Positions 7,932-14,644 of a stretch of 54,073 nucleotides of DNA are shown piece by piece (the first letter of the stretch is position 1; each line of letters begins with the position of its first letter). The notes beneath the pieces are model-generated. The model had not been told where the DNA came from. It did no database searches and saw nothing but the letters and a program-made list of their open reading frames with translations. This stretch comes from an uncultured Gemmiger sp. (GTDB taxonomy: Bacteria > Bacillota > Clostridia > Oscillospirales > Ruminococcaceae): positions 1-54,073 of the forward strand of contig CAKSUQ010000015.1 in NCBI GenBank assembly GCA_934502625.1, in the 5' to 3' direction. The translations under genes and the position numbers were made by a program.

Positions 7932-8441
7932 ATGCTCGAAAAGATTCGTAAACTGAAAGACCGTAAGGGCTTCACCTTGGTCGAACTGATCGTCGTTCTG
8001 GTTATTCTGGCGATTCTGGCCGCCCTGCTTGTCCCGGCGCTGACGGGGTACATTGATAAGGCGAACAAGGAGAAAATCATTACCACCACCCGTCAGGTTG
8101 TTATGGCCGCGCAGACTGAGGCTTCCGAAGCCTACGGAAAAAATACAACTGGTAAACTTTCTGACTCCGAAATTGACATTAAAGTCGGTACTGATGTTGA
8201 CGCATCTGACGCTGTTTCTAAAGTTGATATTGCTAACATTGTTAAACTCGCCGAAGTTGGTGAAGTTACTTCTAAGAAACTCGTTGGAAAAAATGGTGTC
8301 ACCTATGTCGAAGTAAAGCTTGCTGGTGCCGATGGCAAGGTAACTGAAGTTACTGTCAAGCAAAGTGGCAAGCAGTGTGTCTATAAGGCCAATCCGGGTA
8401 CTAATGAAGAGACTTACAGCGTCACCGATATTTCCGCATAA
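7932..8441 (+). CDS. Type IV pilin-like protein 1
   Basis: 169 residues from ATG 7932, with GGAGG 7 bases upstream. A basic leader ending in KDRKG precedes FTLVELIVVLVILAILAALL, the classical class III signal: cleavage after Gly, mature Phe1 and Glu5, then the hydrophobic pilin helix. The remainder (Lys/Val/Thr-rich) is a small soluble head of about 110 residues without cysteine pairs of the usual pilin D-loop. The head region is visibly more AT-rich than neighbouring genes. No prepilin peptidase, PilB or PilC gene lies nearby, so the assembly machinery must be elsewhere. Convergent with a second pilin sharing almost the same N-terminus. Confidence 0.85.
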   Translation: MLEKIRKLKDRKGFTLVELIVVLVILAILAALLVPALTGYIDKANKEKIITTTRQVVMAAQTEASEAYGKNTTGKLSDSEIDIKVGTDVDASDAVSKVDIANIVKLAEVGEVTSKKLVGKNGVTYVEVKLAGADGKVTEVTVKQSGKQCVYKANPGTNEETYSVTDISA

Positions 8442-8452
8442 TAAATTATCTT

Positions 8453-8486
8453 CCCACCGCCACCCGGCGGTGGGATTTTTGTTTTT
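8453..8486 (+). terminator. Terminator of pilin-like gene 1
   Basis: Hairpin CCCACCGCC / GGCGGTGGG (8453-8461, 8466-8474) followed by a T-rich tract (8476-8486). Confidence 0.85.
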
Positions 8487-8496
8487 CCTCCCCTTT

Positions 8497-8941
8497 GCGG
8501 GGCGTCGAGGACGCCGCCCCCTACAGGCGCTTCCGCAAATGATTTTCCACCCATACACCGCCGCGCCTGCGGCAACGCCCACGGGAGGCATGAATGCCTC
8601 CCCTACGCGCAACAGTGAATCGTGATTTGCAGGGGAGGGATTCATCCCTCCCGGCAATGTCCCCGGAGGGGTCAAGACCCCTCCCTACAGTACAGCGCTC
8701 ACGGGTGCTTTGTAGGGAGCGGTCTTGACCGCTCCGTGGGTACCTCGCGGCTGCCGAAACGTTCCACGGGACGCATATATGCGTCCCCTACAAACCTCCC
8801 GTTAACGCCGTACCGTAGGGGCGGCATATATGCCGCCCGTGCAGCGTCGCGGCAGGCACAACGTTAAAACCCTGCCTCCCGGTAGGGGGCGGGCATGCCC
8901 GACCCGCAGCCGCAGCATCACAGACAGCACCCCGCCCCTAC
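8497..8941. repeat. Family 2 palindrome array (eight units plus a half unit)
   Basis: Units at 8497-8524, 8583-8606, 8631-8653, 8664-8688, 8712-8738, 8767-8791, 8815-8839 and 8882-8906, with a lone CCCCTAC arm at 8935-8941. Each has a GTAGGGG-type arm on one side, a self-complementary core and CGCCCG-type closure. Cores include GCGTCGAGGACGC, GCATGAATGC, GGTCAAGACC, GGTCTTGACC, GCATATATGC and GGGCATGCCC. Spacing is irregular, so this is not CRISPR. It fills the gap between two convergent pilin genes. Confidence 0.85.
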
Positions 8942-8951
8942 CCTCATAAAC

Positions 8952-8981
8952 CAAAAAGCGAGCCGTTCCCAGCCCGCTTTT
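8952..8981 (-). terminator. Terminator of pilin-like gene 2
   Basis: Minus-strand hairpin AGCGGGC / GCTCGCT (arms 8978-8972 and 8963-8957; one G-U pair) followed by a U-run (A-run 8953-8957). Confidence 0.65.
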
Positions 8982-8984
8982 GTT

Positions 8985-9593
8985 TTAATACTGCAATATT
9001 GTCAAAATGCCATCCTTCGTCCATGCGTATGCCTCAGGCTGCCCCGGCGTTGCGCCATCAATGTTGACCGATACCACACGATTCACATACCCGCCGTAGT
9101 TATCCAATTTATATCCATCGGATGTTTTAAGCGCCATATACTCCTGCGTTTCAGACAGATACACGCCCAAATAGCCTTTTCCGTCCTCATAAATCAGCAA
9201 ATATACTTTGCCAGAGGGCTTTGTGACACAGACGAACCGCCCCGTCCCATTCGTCAGGCTCGGCACCTCTGCCAGCTTGACAATTTCGTCATAGCGGTCT
9301 TTTAGTCCCGTCAACTTCTGCCCGCTGACGGGCAAGGCCTTGTCATCCTTTGACGCAATCGTGAAACTGGAGGACGTCGCCTGCTCCGCGTATTCATCCT
9401 TTCCGTACAGCTCCGAAACCTCGGTCTGTACAGCCTGCAAAACACTGCGCGTCTCAGCAATGACCGCCGACTGCCGCGCCTTATCAATATATCCCGTCAG
9501 CGCCGGGACAAGCAGCGCCGCCAGAATCGCCAGAATAACCAGAACGACAATCAGTTCCACCAGCGTGAAACCATTTTTTCGACTTTTCCCCAT
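8985..9593 (-). CDS. Type IV pilin-like protein 2
   Basis: 202 residues from the second of two tandem ATG codons (9593), because GGAGG then lies 6 bases away; the first ATG (9596) is only 3 bases from it. Leader MGKSRKNG, then FTLVELIVVLVILAILAALL and PALTGYIDKA, almost the same as pilin 1 through residue 40. The head (about 150 residues) is larger, with a SGKVYLLIYEDGKGYLGVYL beta stretch, and lacks cysteine except one. It is cut by a prepilin peptidase encoded elsewhere. Shared N-terminus with different heads suggests major and minor pilins or variant subunits. Confidence 0.85.
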   Translation of the reverse strand: MGKSRKNGFTLVELIVVLVILAILAALLVPALTGYIDKARQSAVIAETRSVLQAVQTEVSELYGKDEYAEQATSSSFTIASKDDKALPVSGQKLTGLKDRYDEIVKLAEVPSLTNGTGRFVCVTKPSGKVYLLIYEDGKGYLGVYLSETQEYMALKTSDGYKLDNYGGYVNRVVSVNIDGATPGQPEAYAWTKDGILTILQY

Positions 9594-9623
9594 CATTTTC
9601 CTCCGCTTTTTTTCTGTCTCTGC

Positions 9624-9652
9624 ATTATACCATACCCCCCCCGAATCGCAAT
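9624..9652 (-). promoter_or_regulatory. Promoter of pilin-like gene 2
   Basis: Minus strand ATTGCG (9652-9647), 17-bp spacer, TATAAT (9629-9624) with extended TGG. The -10 context GTATGGTATAAT matches that of pilin gene 1. Confidence 0.65.
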
Positions 9653-9674
9653 ACAATAAATCGAATCTTCGCAC

Positions 9675-9703
9675 TTGAGAAACGCGCGCTCATGTGCTAA
9701 AAT
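9675..9703 (+). promoter_or_regulatory. Promoter of ychF-mtnN
   Basis: TTGAGA (9675-9680), 17-bp spacer, TAAAAT (9698-9703) with an extended TGC. Confidence 0.65.
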
Positions 9704-9768
9704 AAAAACAATTGCAGGCCGTCCGCACCCCTGTGCCGACGCCGTGAAGTAAGGAGTTATAGATCACT

Positions 9769-10899
9769 ATGAAATTAGGAATCGTGGGTCTGCCCAACGT
9801 GGGCAAGTCGACCCTGTTCAATGCGCTGACCAGCACCCAAAACGCGCAGGCCGCCAACTATCCCTTCTGCACGATCGAGCCGAACTCCGGCATCGTGCCT
9901 GTGCCAGATGCACGGCTGGACAAGCTGGCCGAAATCTGGCAGACCGACAAAAAGACGCCTGCCATCGTCGAGTTCGTCGACATTGCCGGCCTTGTCAAGG
10001 GTGCCAGTCAGGGTGCCGGCCTCGGCAACAAGTTTCTCGGCCACATCCGCGAGTGCGACGCCATCGTCCATGTTGTGCGCTGCTTCGACGACGACAACAT
10101 CATCCACGTTGTCGAGGACGTCAACAAGCCGGAGAGCGTCGACCCCATCCGCGACATCGACGCCATCGATCTGGAACTGATTCTGGCCGACCTTGAAGTT
10201 GTCAGCAACCGCCTCGGCCGCCAGCAAAAGGCTGCCAAAACCGGCAACAAAGCCGCTGCTGCCGAGGCCGCGTGGCTGGCCGACCTTGCCGCATGGCTGG
10301 AAGGCGGCAAGCCTGCCCGCAGCTTCGCCTTCGACGAGAGCGACGACGCCCAGAAGGCCACCCGCAAGGAGCTGGGGCTGCTGTCCGCAAAGCCGGTGAT
10401 CTACGCCTGCAATGTCGGCGAGGACGACCTGCTGGGCGGGCTGGACGAGAACCCGTATTACCCCCTCGTCGCCGCCCGCGCCAAGGAGGAAAACGCACAG
10501 GCCATCCCCATCTGTGCCAAAACCGAGGAGGACATCGCCGGTTCGACGCAGGAGGAAAAAATCGCGTTCCTGCAGGAAATGGGTATCGAGTCCACGGGTC
10601 TGGACAAGCTCATCAAGGCCAGCTACGAGCTGCTGGGACTCATCAGCTTCCTGACTGACGGCAAGAAGGAATGCCGCGCATGGACGATCAAGCGCGGCAC
10701 GAAAGCCCCGCAGGCCGCCGGTAAGATCCACAGCGACTTCGAGCGCGGCTTCATCCGCGCGCAGGTCATCGCATACAAGGACTTGGAGGACGCGGACTTC
10801 AACTACGCCGCCGTCAAGGCCAAGGGCTTGCAGCGCACCGAGGGCAAGGAATATGTCGTGAATGACGGCGATGTAATCGAGTTTTTGTTTAACGTATAA
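9769..10899 (+). CDS. ychF: Redox-regulated ATPase YchF (OLA1 family)
   Basis: 376 residues, near the family length of 363-370. P-loop GLPNVGKS at residues 7-14, switch region FCTIEPN, G3 motif DIAGLVKGASQGAGLGNKFL, and NVGE in place of the GTPase NKxD, which is why the family prefers ATP. A coiled-coil insertion lies at about residues 130-200 and the C-terminal TGS domain ends VNDGDVIEFLFNV. YchF/OLA1 proteins bind ribosomes and respond to oxidative stress. AAGGAG lies 12 bases upstream of ATG 9769. mtnN follows after 13 bases, so the two form an operon. Confidence 0.96.
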   Translation: MKLGIVGLPNVGKSTLFNALTSTQNAQAANYPFCTIEPNSGIVPVPDARLDKLAEIWQTDKKTPAIVEFVDIAGLVKGASQGAGLGNKFLGHIRECDAIVHVVRCFDDDNIIHVVEDVNKPESVDPIRDIDAIDLELILADLEVVSNRLGRQQKAAKTGNKAAAAEAAWLADLAAWLEGGKPARSFAFDESDDAQKATRKELGLLSAKPVIYACNVGEDDLLGGLDENPYYPLVAARAKEENAQAIPICAKTEEDIAGSTQEEKIAFLQEMGIESTGLDKLIKASYELLGLISFLTDGKKECRAWTIKRGTKAPQAAGKIHSDFERGFIRAQVIAYKDLEDADFNYAAVKAKGLQRTEGKEYVVNDGDVIEFLFNV

Positions 10900-10912
10900 G
10901 GAGAATCCAACC

Positions 10913-11596
10913 ATGATTATCGGCATTATGGGCGCTATGCCCGACGAAGTCGACCAGCTGTGCGCCCGGCTGGAAAACGTGACGCGGGAGGTCTACGCCG
11001 GGGTCGACTACCACTGCGGCACGCTGCAGGGCAAACAGGTCGTCGTGTGCTGCGCGGGCATGGGCAAGGCCAACGCCGCGTCCACCGTGCAGGTGCTGTG
11101 CACGAAATATGGCATTGATAAGCTGATTTTCAGCGGTATCGCAGGCAACATGACGAGTAAGATCGGCATTGGCGACGTCTGCATCGGCGAGACGGTCGTC
11201 TACCACGACGCCGAGCTGAGCATGATCGCCCAGAGCGCACCGTTCCTGAGCGAGTACCACGGCGACCCCGCGCTGGTACAGGCCGCGCTGGACGCCTGCA
11301 ACGCCTGCGGCGTGAAGGCCATCGCGGGCAAGATCGCCACCGGCGACACCTTTGTCGGTGACGCCGAGACGAAAAAACTCATCGAGGAAAAATGTCACCC
11401 CGACTGCGTCGAGATGGAAGGTGCGGCGGTCAGCCAGATCGCAGGCCGCAACGGCGTGCCCTGCGTCATCCTGCGCGCCATGAGCGATAACGCCGACGAG
11501 AGCGGGTATGAGGTGCTGGTCGTGAAGCAGTTCAGCATCGGCGAGTACGTCAAGACCGCGACGGAGATCGTGGCACGGATGATCGAGAGCCTGTAA
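10913..11596 (+). CDS. mtnN: 5'-methylthioadenosine/S-adenosylhomocysteine nucleosidase
   Basis: 227 residues. Starts MIIGIMGAMPDEV with the N-terminal acidic residue (Glu12 in the usual GAM.EE region is Asp-Glu here). CCAGMGKANAA, SGIAGN, VEMEGAAVSQ (purine/ribose-binding Glu) and MSDNADE (catalytic Asp) identify the family. It cleaves adenine from MTA and SAH, feeding methionine salvage and, with LuxS, autoinducer-2 precursors. AAGGAG 9 bases upstream. Operon with ychF and followed by a strong terminator. Confidence 0.95.
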   Translation: MIIGIMGAMPDEVDQLCARLENVTREVYAGVDYHCGTLQGKQVVVCCAGMGKANAASTVQVLCTKYGIDKLIFSGIAGNMTSKIGIGDVCIGETVVYHDAELSMIAQSAPFLSEYHGDPALVQAALDACNACGVKAIAGKIATGDTFVGDAETKKLIEEKCHPDCVEMEGAAVSQIAGRNGVPCVILRAMSDNADESGYEVLVVKQFSIGEYVKTATEIVARMIESL

Positions 11597-11606
11597 TAGC
11601 ATACAG

Positions 11607-11649
11607 AAAAAGCACCTGCCTGTGTGGAAAACAGGCAGGTGCTTTTTTT
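11607..11649 (+). terminator. Terminator of ychF-mtnN
   Basis: A 13-bp perfect hairpin (arms 11611-11623 and 11631-11643) followed by seven T. Confidence 0.95.
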
Positions 11650-11688
11650 ATTGCAAATTTACGGGTCAAGGCGTTGAAAGCTTCTTTG

Positions 11689-11714
11689 CTTACTTTCTTC
11701 TCGAAGAAAGTAAG
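11689..11714. repeat. Family 3 palindrome, copy 1
   Basis: CTTACTTTCTTC, a 2-base gap, then GAAGAAAGTAAG: 12-bp perfect arms. A smaller GC hairpin (CCTCGC-GAA-GCGAGG, about 11750-11764) separates it from repeat copy D. Confidence 0.75.
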
Positions 11715-11774
11715 GTGGGCGGTAAAGGCAAGCAGCCAAAGCCCCTCAGGCCTCGCGAAGCGAGGAGCCTTTTT

Positions 11775-11921
11775 GCCTTCCCCCTGCGGGGGAAGGTGGC
11801 CGAGCGAAGCGATGGTCGGATGAGGGGCGGCGTTCCCGCAGCAACCCGGTAATGGGCAACTACGGTCACTCCGCCCCTCATCAGTCGCCTTCGGCGACAG
11901 CTTCCCCCTGTGGGGGAAGCC
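11775..11921. repeat. Structured repeat family 1, copy D
   Basis: Full copy. The second stem is GGCCGAGCGAAGCGATGGTC and the right-hand stem is GTCGCC-TTC-GGCGAC, where other copies have CGC/GCG or ACC/GGT, a compensatory exchange. It lies between convergent mtnN and the helicase gene. Confidence 0.9.
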
Positions 11922-11932
11922 TTTCCACTTTT

Positions 11933-13120
11933 TTAAAAATACGCCTTGATCTGGAACTTATCCTCCTGCTTTGCTTCCTCCACCTTCAGATGTTCGTGGT
12001 TGAAGTCGAACTTCACGGCCTTGCAGTCGTCGGTGTTGCGGGTCAGGCGCAGCAGCTGGTCGACGCGCTTCTGCTCGTCTTTCGTGTAGAACAGATAGCT
12101 CGCGCCCTGCTTACGGGCGCGGCCGGTGCGGCCGATGCGGTGGGTGTAGTGCTCGTTTTCCTCCGGCACGTCGTAGTTGATGACCGCGTCGACGTCCGAG
12201 ACATCGATGCCGCGCGCCGCGACGTCGGTGGCGACCAGCACGTCGATCTCGCCCGCCTTGAACCGCGTCATGATGCGGTTGCGCTCGGCCTGCGACAGGT
12301 CGCCGTGCAGACAGTCGACGTTGAAATTCAGCCGCGCCAGCTGGTTGGCCAGCATGCCGGTGTTGTACTTCGTGTTGCAGAAGATCATGACCCGCTTGTA
12401 GCCCTCATCAATGATGATCTGCGCAGCGTCAGCCAACTTGTCGCGGCCGGTCGTCAGCAGCTTGTACTGGGCAATTTTCGGGCTGGAATCCTCGACGGGC
12501 TGAACGCTGACCTCGGCGGCGTTGTGCTGGTACAGCCAGCCGATGTCCAGCACCTCGCGGCTGATAGTGGCCGAGAACATCGACAGGCTCTCGCGGTGCG
12601 TCATCAGGTCGATGATGTACTTGACATCCTTGTAGAAGCCCATGTTCAGCATCTCGTCGGCCTCGTCCAGCACGACGGTCTTGACATCGGAAACGTCGAT
12701 GGCGTGGTGGCGGTAGTGATCCATCAGGCGGCCTGGCGTGGCGACGACGATCTGGCAGCCAGCCTTGAGCTGGCGCTGCTGCTTGTCCATGCCTGCACCG
12801 CCGTAGACGCAGACGATCTTGACTTCGGGCAGAAACTGCGCAAGGTTTTTCAAGTCCTGCGCGATCTGCTGTGCCAACTCACGCGTCGGGCTGAGGATGA
12901 CGGCCTGCGGCTTGAGGCTGGCCGTGTCGACCCGCGACAGGATGGGAATGCCGAACGCCACCGTTTTACCGGTGCCCGTGGGTGCCTTGGCGATCATATC
13001 ATGCCCGGCCAACATCAGCGGGATGGCCTTTTCCTGAATTTCGGTCATTTCGGTAAAGCCCATCGCCTGCGTAGCACGGATGATTTCGGGCGAAACGTTG
13101 GTAAGCTCGGTAAACTGCAT
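11933..13120 (-). CDS. DEAD-box RNA helicase
   Basis: 395 residues. All family motifs are present in order: Q motif (FTEMTEIQEKAIP, about 22-34), Walker A APTGTGKT (46-53), PTRELAQQ, TPGR, DEAD (152-155), SAT (183-185), then the second RecA domain with the IFCNTK region, DVAARGIDV and HRIGRTGRA. The C-terminal tail after the last motif is only about 60 residues and is not strongly basic, unlike CshA or DeaD, so this is a compact RhlE/CshB-sized helicase acting in RNA unwinding, ribosome assembly or mRNA decay. Single gene with its own promoter. Confidence 0.95.
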   Translation of the reverse strand: MQFTELTNVSPEIIRATQAMGFTEMTEIQEKAIPLMLAGHDMIAKAPTGTGKTVAFGIPILSRVDTASLKPQAVILSPTRELAQQIAQDLKNLAQFLPEVKIVCVYGGAGMDKQQRQLKAGCQIVVATPGRLMDHYRHHAIDVSDVKTVVLDEADEMLNMGFYKDVKYIIDLMTHRESLSMFSATISREVLDIGWLYQHNAAEVSVQPVEDSSPKIAQYKLLTTGRDKLADAAQIIIDEGYKRVMIFCNTKYNTGMLANQLARLNFNVDCLHGDLSQAERNRIMTRFKAGEIDVLVATDVAARGIDVSDVDAVINYDVPEENEHYTHRIGRTGRARKQGASYLFYTKDEQKRVDQLLRLTRNTDDCKAVKFDFNHEHLKVEEAKQEDKFQIKAYF

Positions 13121-13156
13121 GGTCGTTACTGCCTTTCGGTTTTTTGTATTTGCTTT

Positions 13157-13185
13157 ATTATAGCAACATTTTTCGCTTCCCGCAA
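13157..13185 (-). promoter_or_regulatory. Promoter of the DEAD-box helicase gene
   Basis: Minus strand TTGCGG (13185-13180), 17-bp spacer, TATAAT (13162-13157) with extended TGC. Confidence 0.75.
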
Positions 13186-13194
13186 CAGAAAAAA

Positions 13195-13217
13195 AGCTTC
13201 CCCCGTGGGGGAAGGCT
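13195..13217. repeat. Collapsed family 1 hairpin, copy E
   Basis: AGCTTCCCCC-GT-GGGGGAAGGCT: only the outer arms of family 1 joined directly, followed on the plus strand by TTT. It lies just past the lectin gene's stop codon. Confidence 0.75.
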
Positions 13218-13223
13218 TTTCAA

Positions 13224-13805
13224 TCATTTATTCTTGCTGCTGCGCCTTGCGGCCTTGCCGGAGTTTTTCTTCTCGGTCTGGGTGCGGGTGGTTTTGGCGG
13301 GCTTCGGGGCGGCGGGCTTCGGGGCGGGCGGCTCCTTGTTCAGCAGGCGCTCCGGCACGGGGTCGATTTTCCACAGCTGGTTCTCGCCAAAGACATCCTG
13401 CCAGATCTGCGCCTGCGTGCCGTTGTCGACGCGCATCCCGACCAGATCGATGACCTTGTCCGCCAGCACGTTGCGCAGCTTGACGCGGCCGCCGCCGGCC
13501 TCCACGATCTGCCAGCGCTGGCCTGCACCGGCGGTCTGGCTCCACTGGTGCACCCACGTGCCGTTGCAGACGCCGGACATCGCCAAGTCCATAACTTTAC
13601 CGGTGAAGCGGTTCTTGATGCGGTATTCGCCCTCGCCCGCTTCTACAAACTGCCACTGCTGCCATGGCTGGCCTTCATAGCTCCACAGGCGCACCGATGC
13701 GCCGTTTTCGGTGTTGAAATCGGCCACTTCCAACACGCGGCCGTTGGCGGCGGCGATGGTATAGTACGCATCCGGGCGGATGACGGTCTGGGCAGATTTC
13801 CTCAT
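13224..13805 (-). CDS. Ricin-type beta-trefoil lectin protein without signal peptide
   Basis: 193 residues from ATG 13805, with AAAGGAGG upstream. One complete beta-trefoil occupies residues about 8-150, with three QxW repeats at the expected spacing (PWQQWQF, QRWQI, QLWKI). The rest is a Pro/Lys/Arg/Ala tail (EPPAPKPAAPKPAKTT, then KKNSGKAARRSSKNK). Ricin domains bind sugars, usually on secreted glycosidases, yet no signal peptide or membrane segment is seen; the basic tail suggests binding to nucleic acid or an anionic surface. Single gene; function unknown. Confidence 0.85.
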   Translation of the reverse strand: MRKSAQTVIRPDAYYTIAAANGRVLEVADFNTENGASVRLWSYEGQPWQQWQFVEAGEGEYRIKNRFTGKVMDLAMSGVCNGTWVHQWSQTAGAGQRWQIVEAGGGRVKLRNVLADKVIDLVGMRVDNGTQAQIWQDVFGENQLWKIDPVPERLLNKEPPAPKPAAPKPAKTTRTQTEKKNSGKAARRSSKNK

Positions 13806-13858
13806 GGTTGATCCTCCTTTTAGACAGAACGCCTTTCTTTGTCCTGTCCGTTTTTTTC

Positions 13859-13869
13859 ATTATAGCACA
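13859..13869 (-). promoter_or_regulatory. Extended -10 promoter of the lectin gene
   Basis: TGTGCTATAAT on the minus strand, 54 bases upstream of the ATG. No recognisable -35 box. Confidence 0.55.
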
Positions 13870-13972
13870 AGCACGGCGCGCCGTTTTACCAAATTTTTTC
13901 TGCTTTCTTTAGCTAAAACGTCAATCTTGTGCGCAATTTTCCGCATTTTTCGGCACTTATTGCGCCAAGCCC

Positions 13973-14001
13973 TTGCATTTTTTGTACATGTATACTATTA
14001 T
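13973..14001 (+). promoter_or_regulatory. Promoter of the methylglyoxal-synthase-like gene
   Basis: TTGCAT (13973-13978), 17-bp spacer, TATTAT (13996-14001). Confidence 0.65.
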
Positions 14002-14055
14002 AGAGTATAGGATTGTTTTTCAGCCGCCGGGCGGCTGCATAGAGGGAGTAGCAAA

Positions 14056-14460
14056 ATGAGGATCGCGTTGATTGCCCACGATTCCCGCAAGGAATTGATG
14101 GCACAGTTCTGCACAGCCTATGTGCGCATTTTGTCAGAGCACGACTTAGTCGCCACCGGTGTGACGGGGAAAATCGTCCATGACGCCACCGGGCTGCCTG
14201 TGCGCTGCCTGTATCCGGGCGGGCGCGGCGGCTCGGAGCAGATCGCCGCAATGATTGGCTGCGGCGAGGTCGACATGCTGCTGTTCTTCCGCGACCCTGT
14301 CGGCGCAAAGCCCGGCGAGCCGAATGACGTGATGCTGCTGCGCCTGTGCGACATGCACACGATCCCTGTTGCCACCAACATTGCCACGGCCGAGGTGCTG
14401 ATCCACGGCCTAGAGCGCGGCGACCTTGCATGGATCGAGCTGCAGCACAGCAGAAGATAA
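14056..14460 (+). CDS. mgsA: Methylglyoxal synthase family protein (active site altered)
   Basis: 134 residues, an MGS-like fold from end to end: IALIAHDSRK, the phosphate-binding ATGVTGKI, LLFFRDP and IPVATNIATAEVLI all align with E. coli MgsA. However, three of the four catalytic residues known in the E. coli enzyme differ: Asp71 is Ser60 (GGSEQ for GGDQQ), His98 is Gly87 and Asp101 is Asn90; only Asp91 (Asp80, FFRDP) is kept. True synthases turn dihydroxyacetone phosphate into methylglyoxal. This may be a diverged synthase or a ligand-sensing relative. AGAGGGAG precedes the ATG. It converges on a DJ-1 gene. Confidence 0.85.
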   Translation: MRIALIAHDSRKELMAQFCTAYVRILSEHDLVATGVTGKIVHDATGLPVRCLYPGGRGGSEQIAAMIGCGEVDMLLFFRDPVGAKPGEPNDVMLLRLCDMHTIPVATNIATAEVLIHGLERGDLAWIELQHSRR

Positions 14461-14473
14461 CGCAAGATTTTCC

Positions 14474-14512
14474 TTCCCCGGCAGAAATTGCCGGGGCTTT
14501 TTGTTTTTTTTC
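14474..14512 (+). terminator. Terminator of the methylglyoxal-synthase-like gene
   Basis: Hairpin CCCCGGCA / TGCCGGGG (14476-14483, 14489-14496) followed by a long T-tract. Confidence 0.9.
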
Positions 14513-14538
14513 CTTTTCTTCGCCCTAAACTGCCCGCC

Positions 14539-14635
14539 GGGGCGGCGCTGCCTCTGTTGCCCGGTAAAGGGTTACTGCGGGAAAGTCTACCCCTCATCCG
14601 TCACCTTCGGTGACAGCTTCCCCTAGGGGGAAGCC
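14539..14635. repeat. Structured repeat family 1, copy F (5' third missing)
   Basis: Begins at GGGGCGGC, then the central CCCGGTAAAGGG part, CCCCTCATC, stem GTCACC-TTC-GGTGAC and the closing GGGGAAGCC hairpin. The left outer hairpin is absent. Confidence 0.8.
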
Positions 14636-14644
14636 TTTTCACTA

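Noticed and set aside
8622..8867. Small open frames through family 2 palindrome clusters (also 27593-27862, 34874-35232, 52473-52748)
   Set aside because: They translate palindrome arms into repeated Gly/Arg/Pro-rich strings; such frames are likely spurious proteins in databases.
8497..8941. CRISPR array
   Set aside because: Units are palindromes with different cores, irregular spacing and mixed orientation; no constant repeat with unique spacers and no cas genes.
11852..13453. Long open frame (over 500 codons) antisense to the DEAD-box gene
   Set aside because: High-GC shadow of a clear gene; Val/His/Gln/Arg-rich low-quality translation with no family features. The same applies to long antisense frames at 5041-6438, 25507-27252, 29702-31213, 36541-37989 and 39030-40991.
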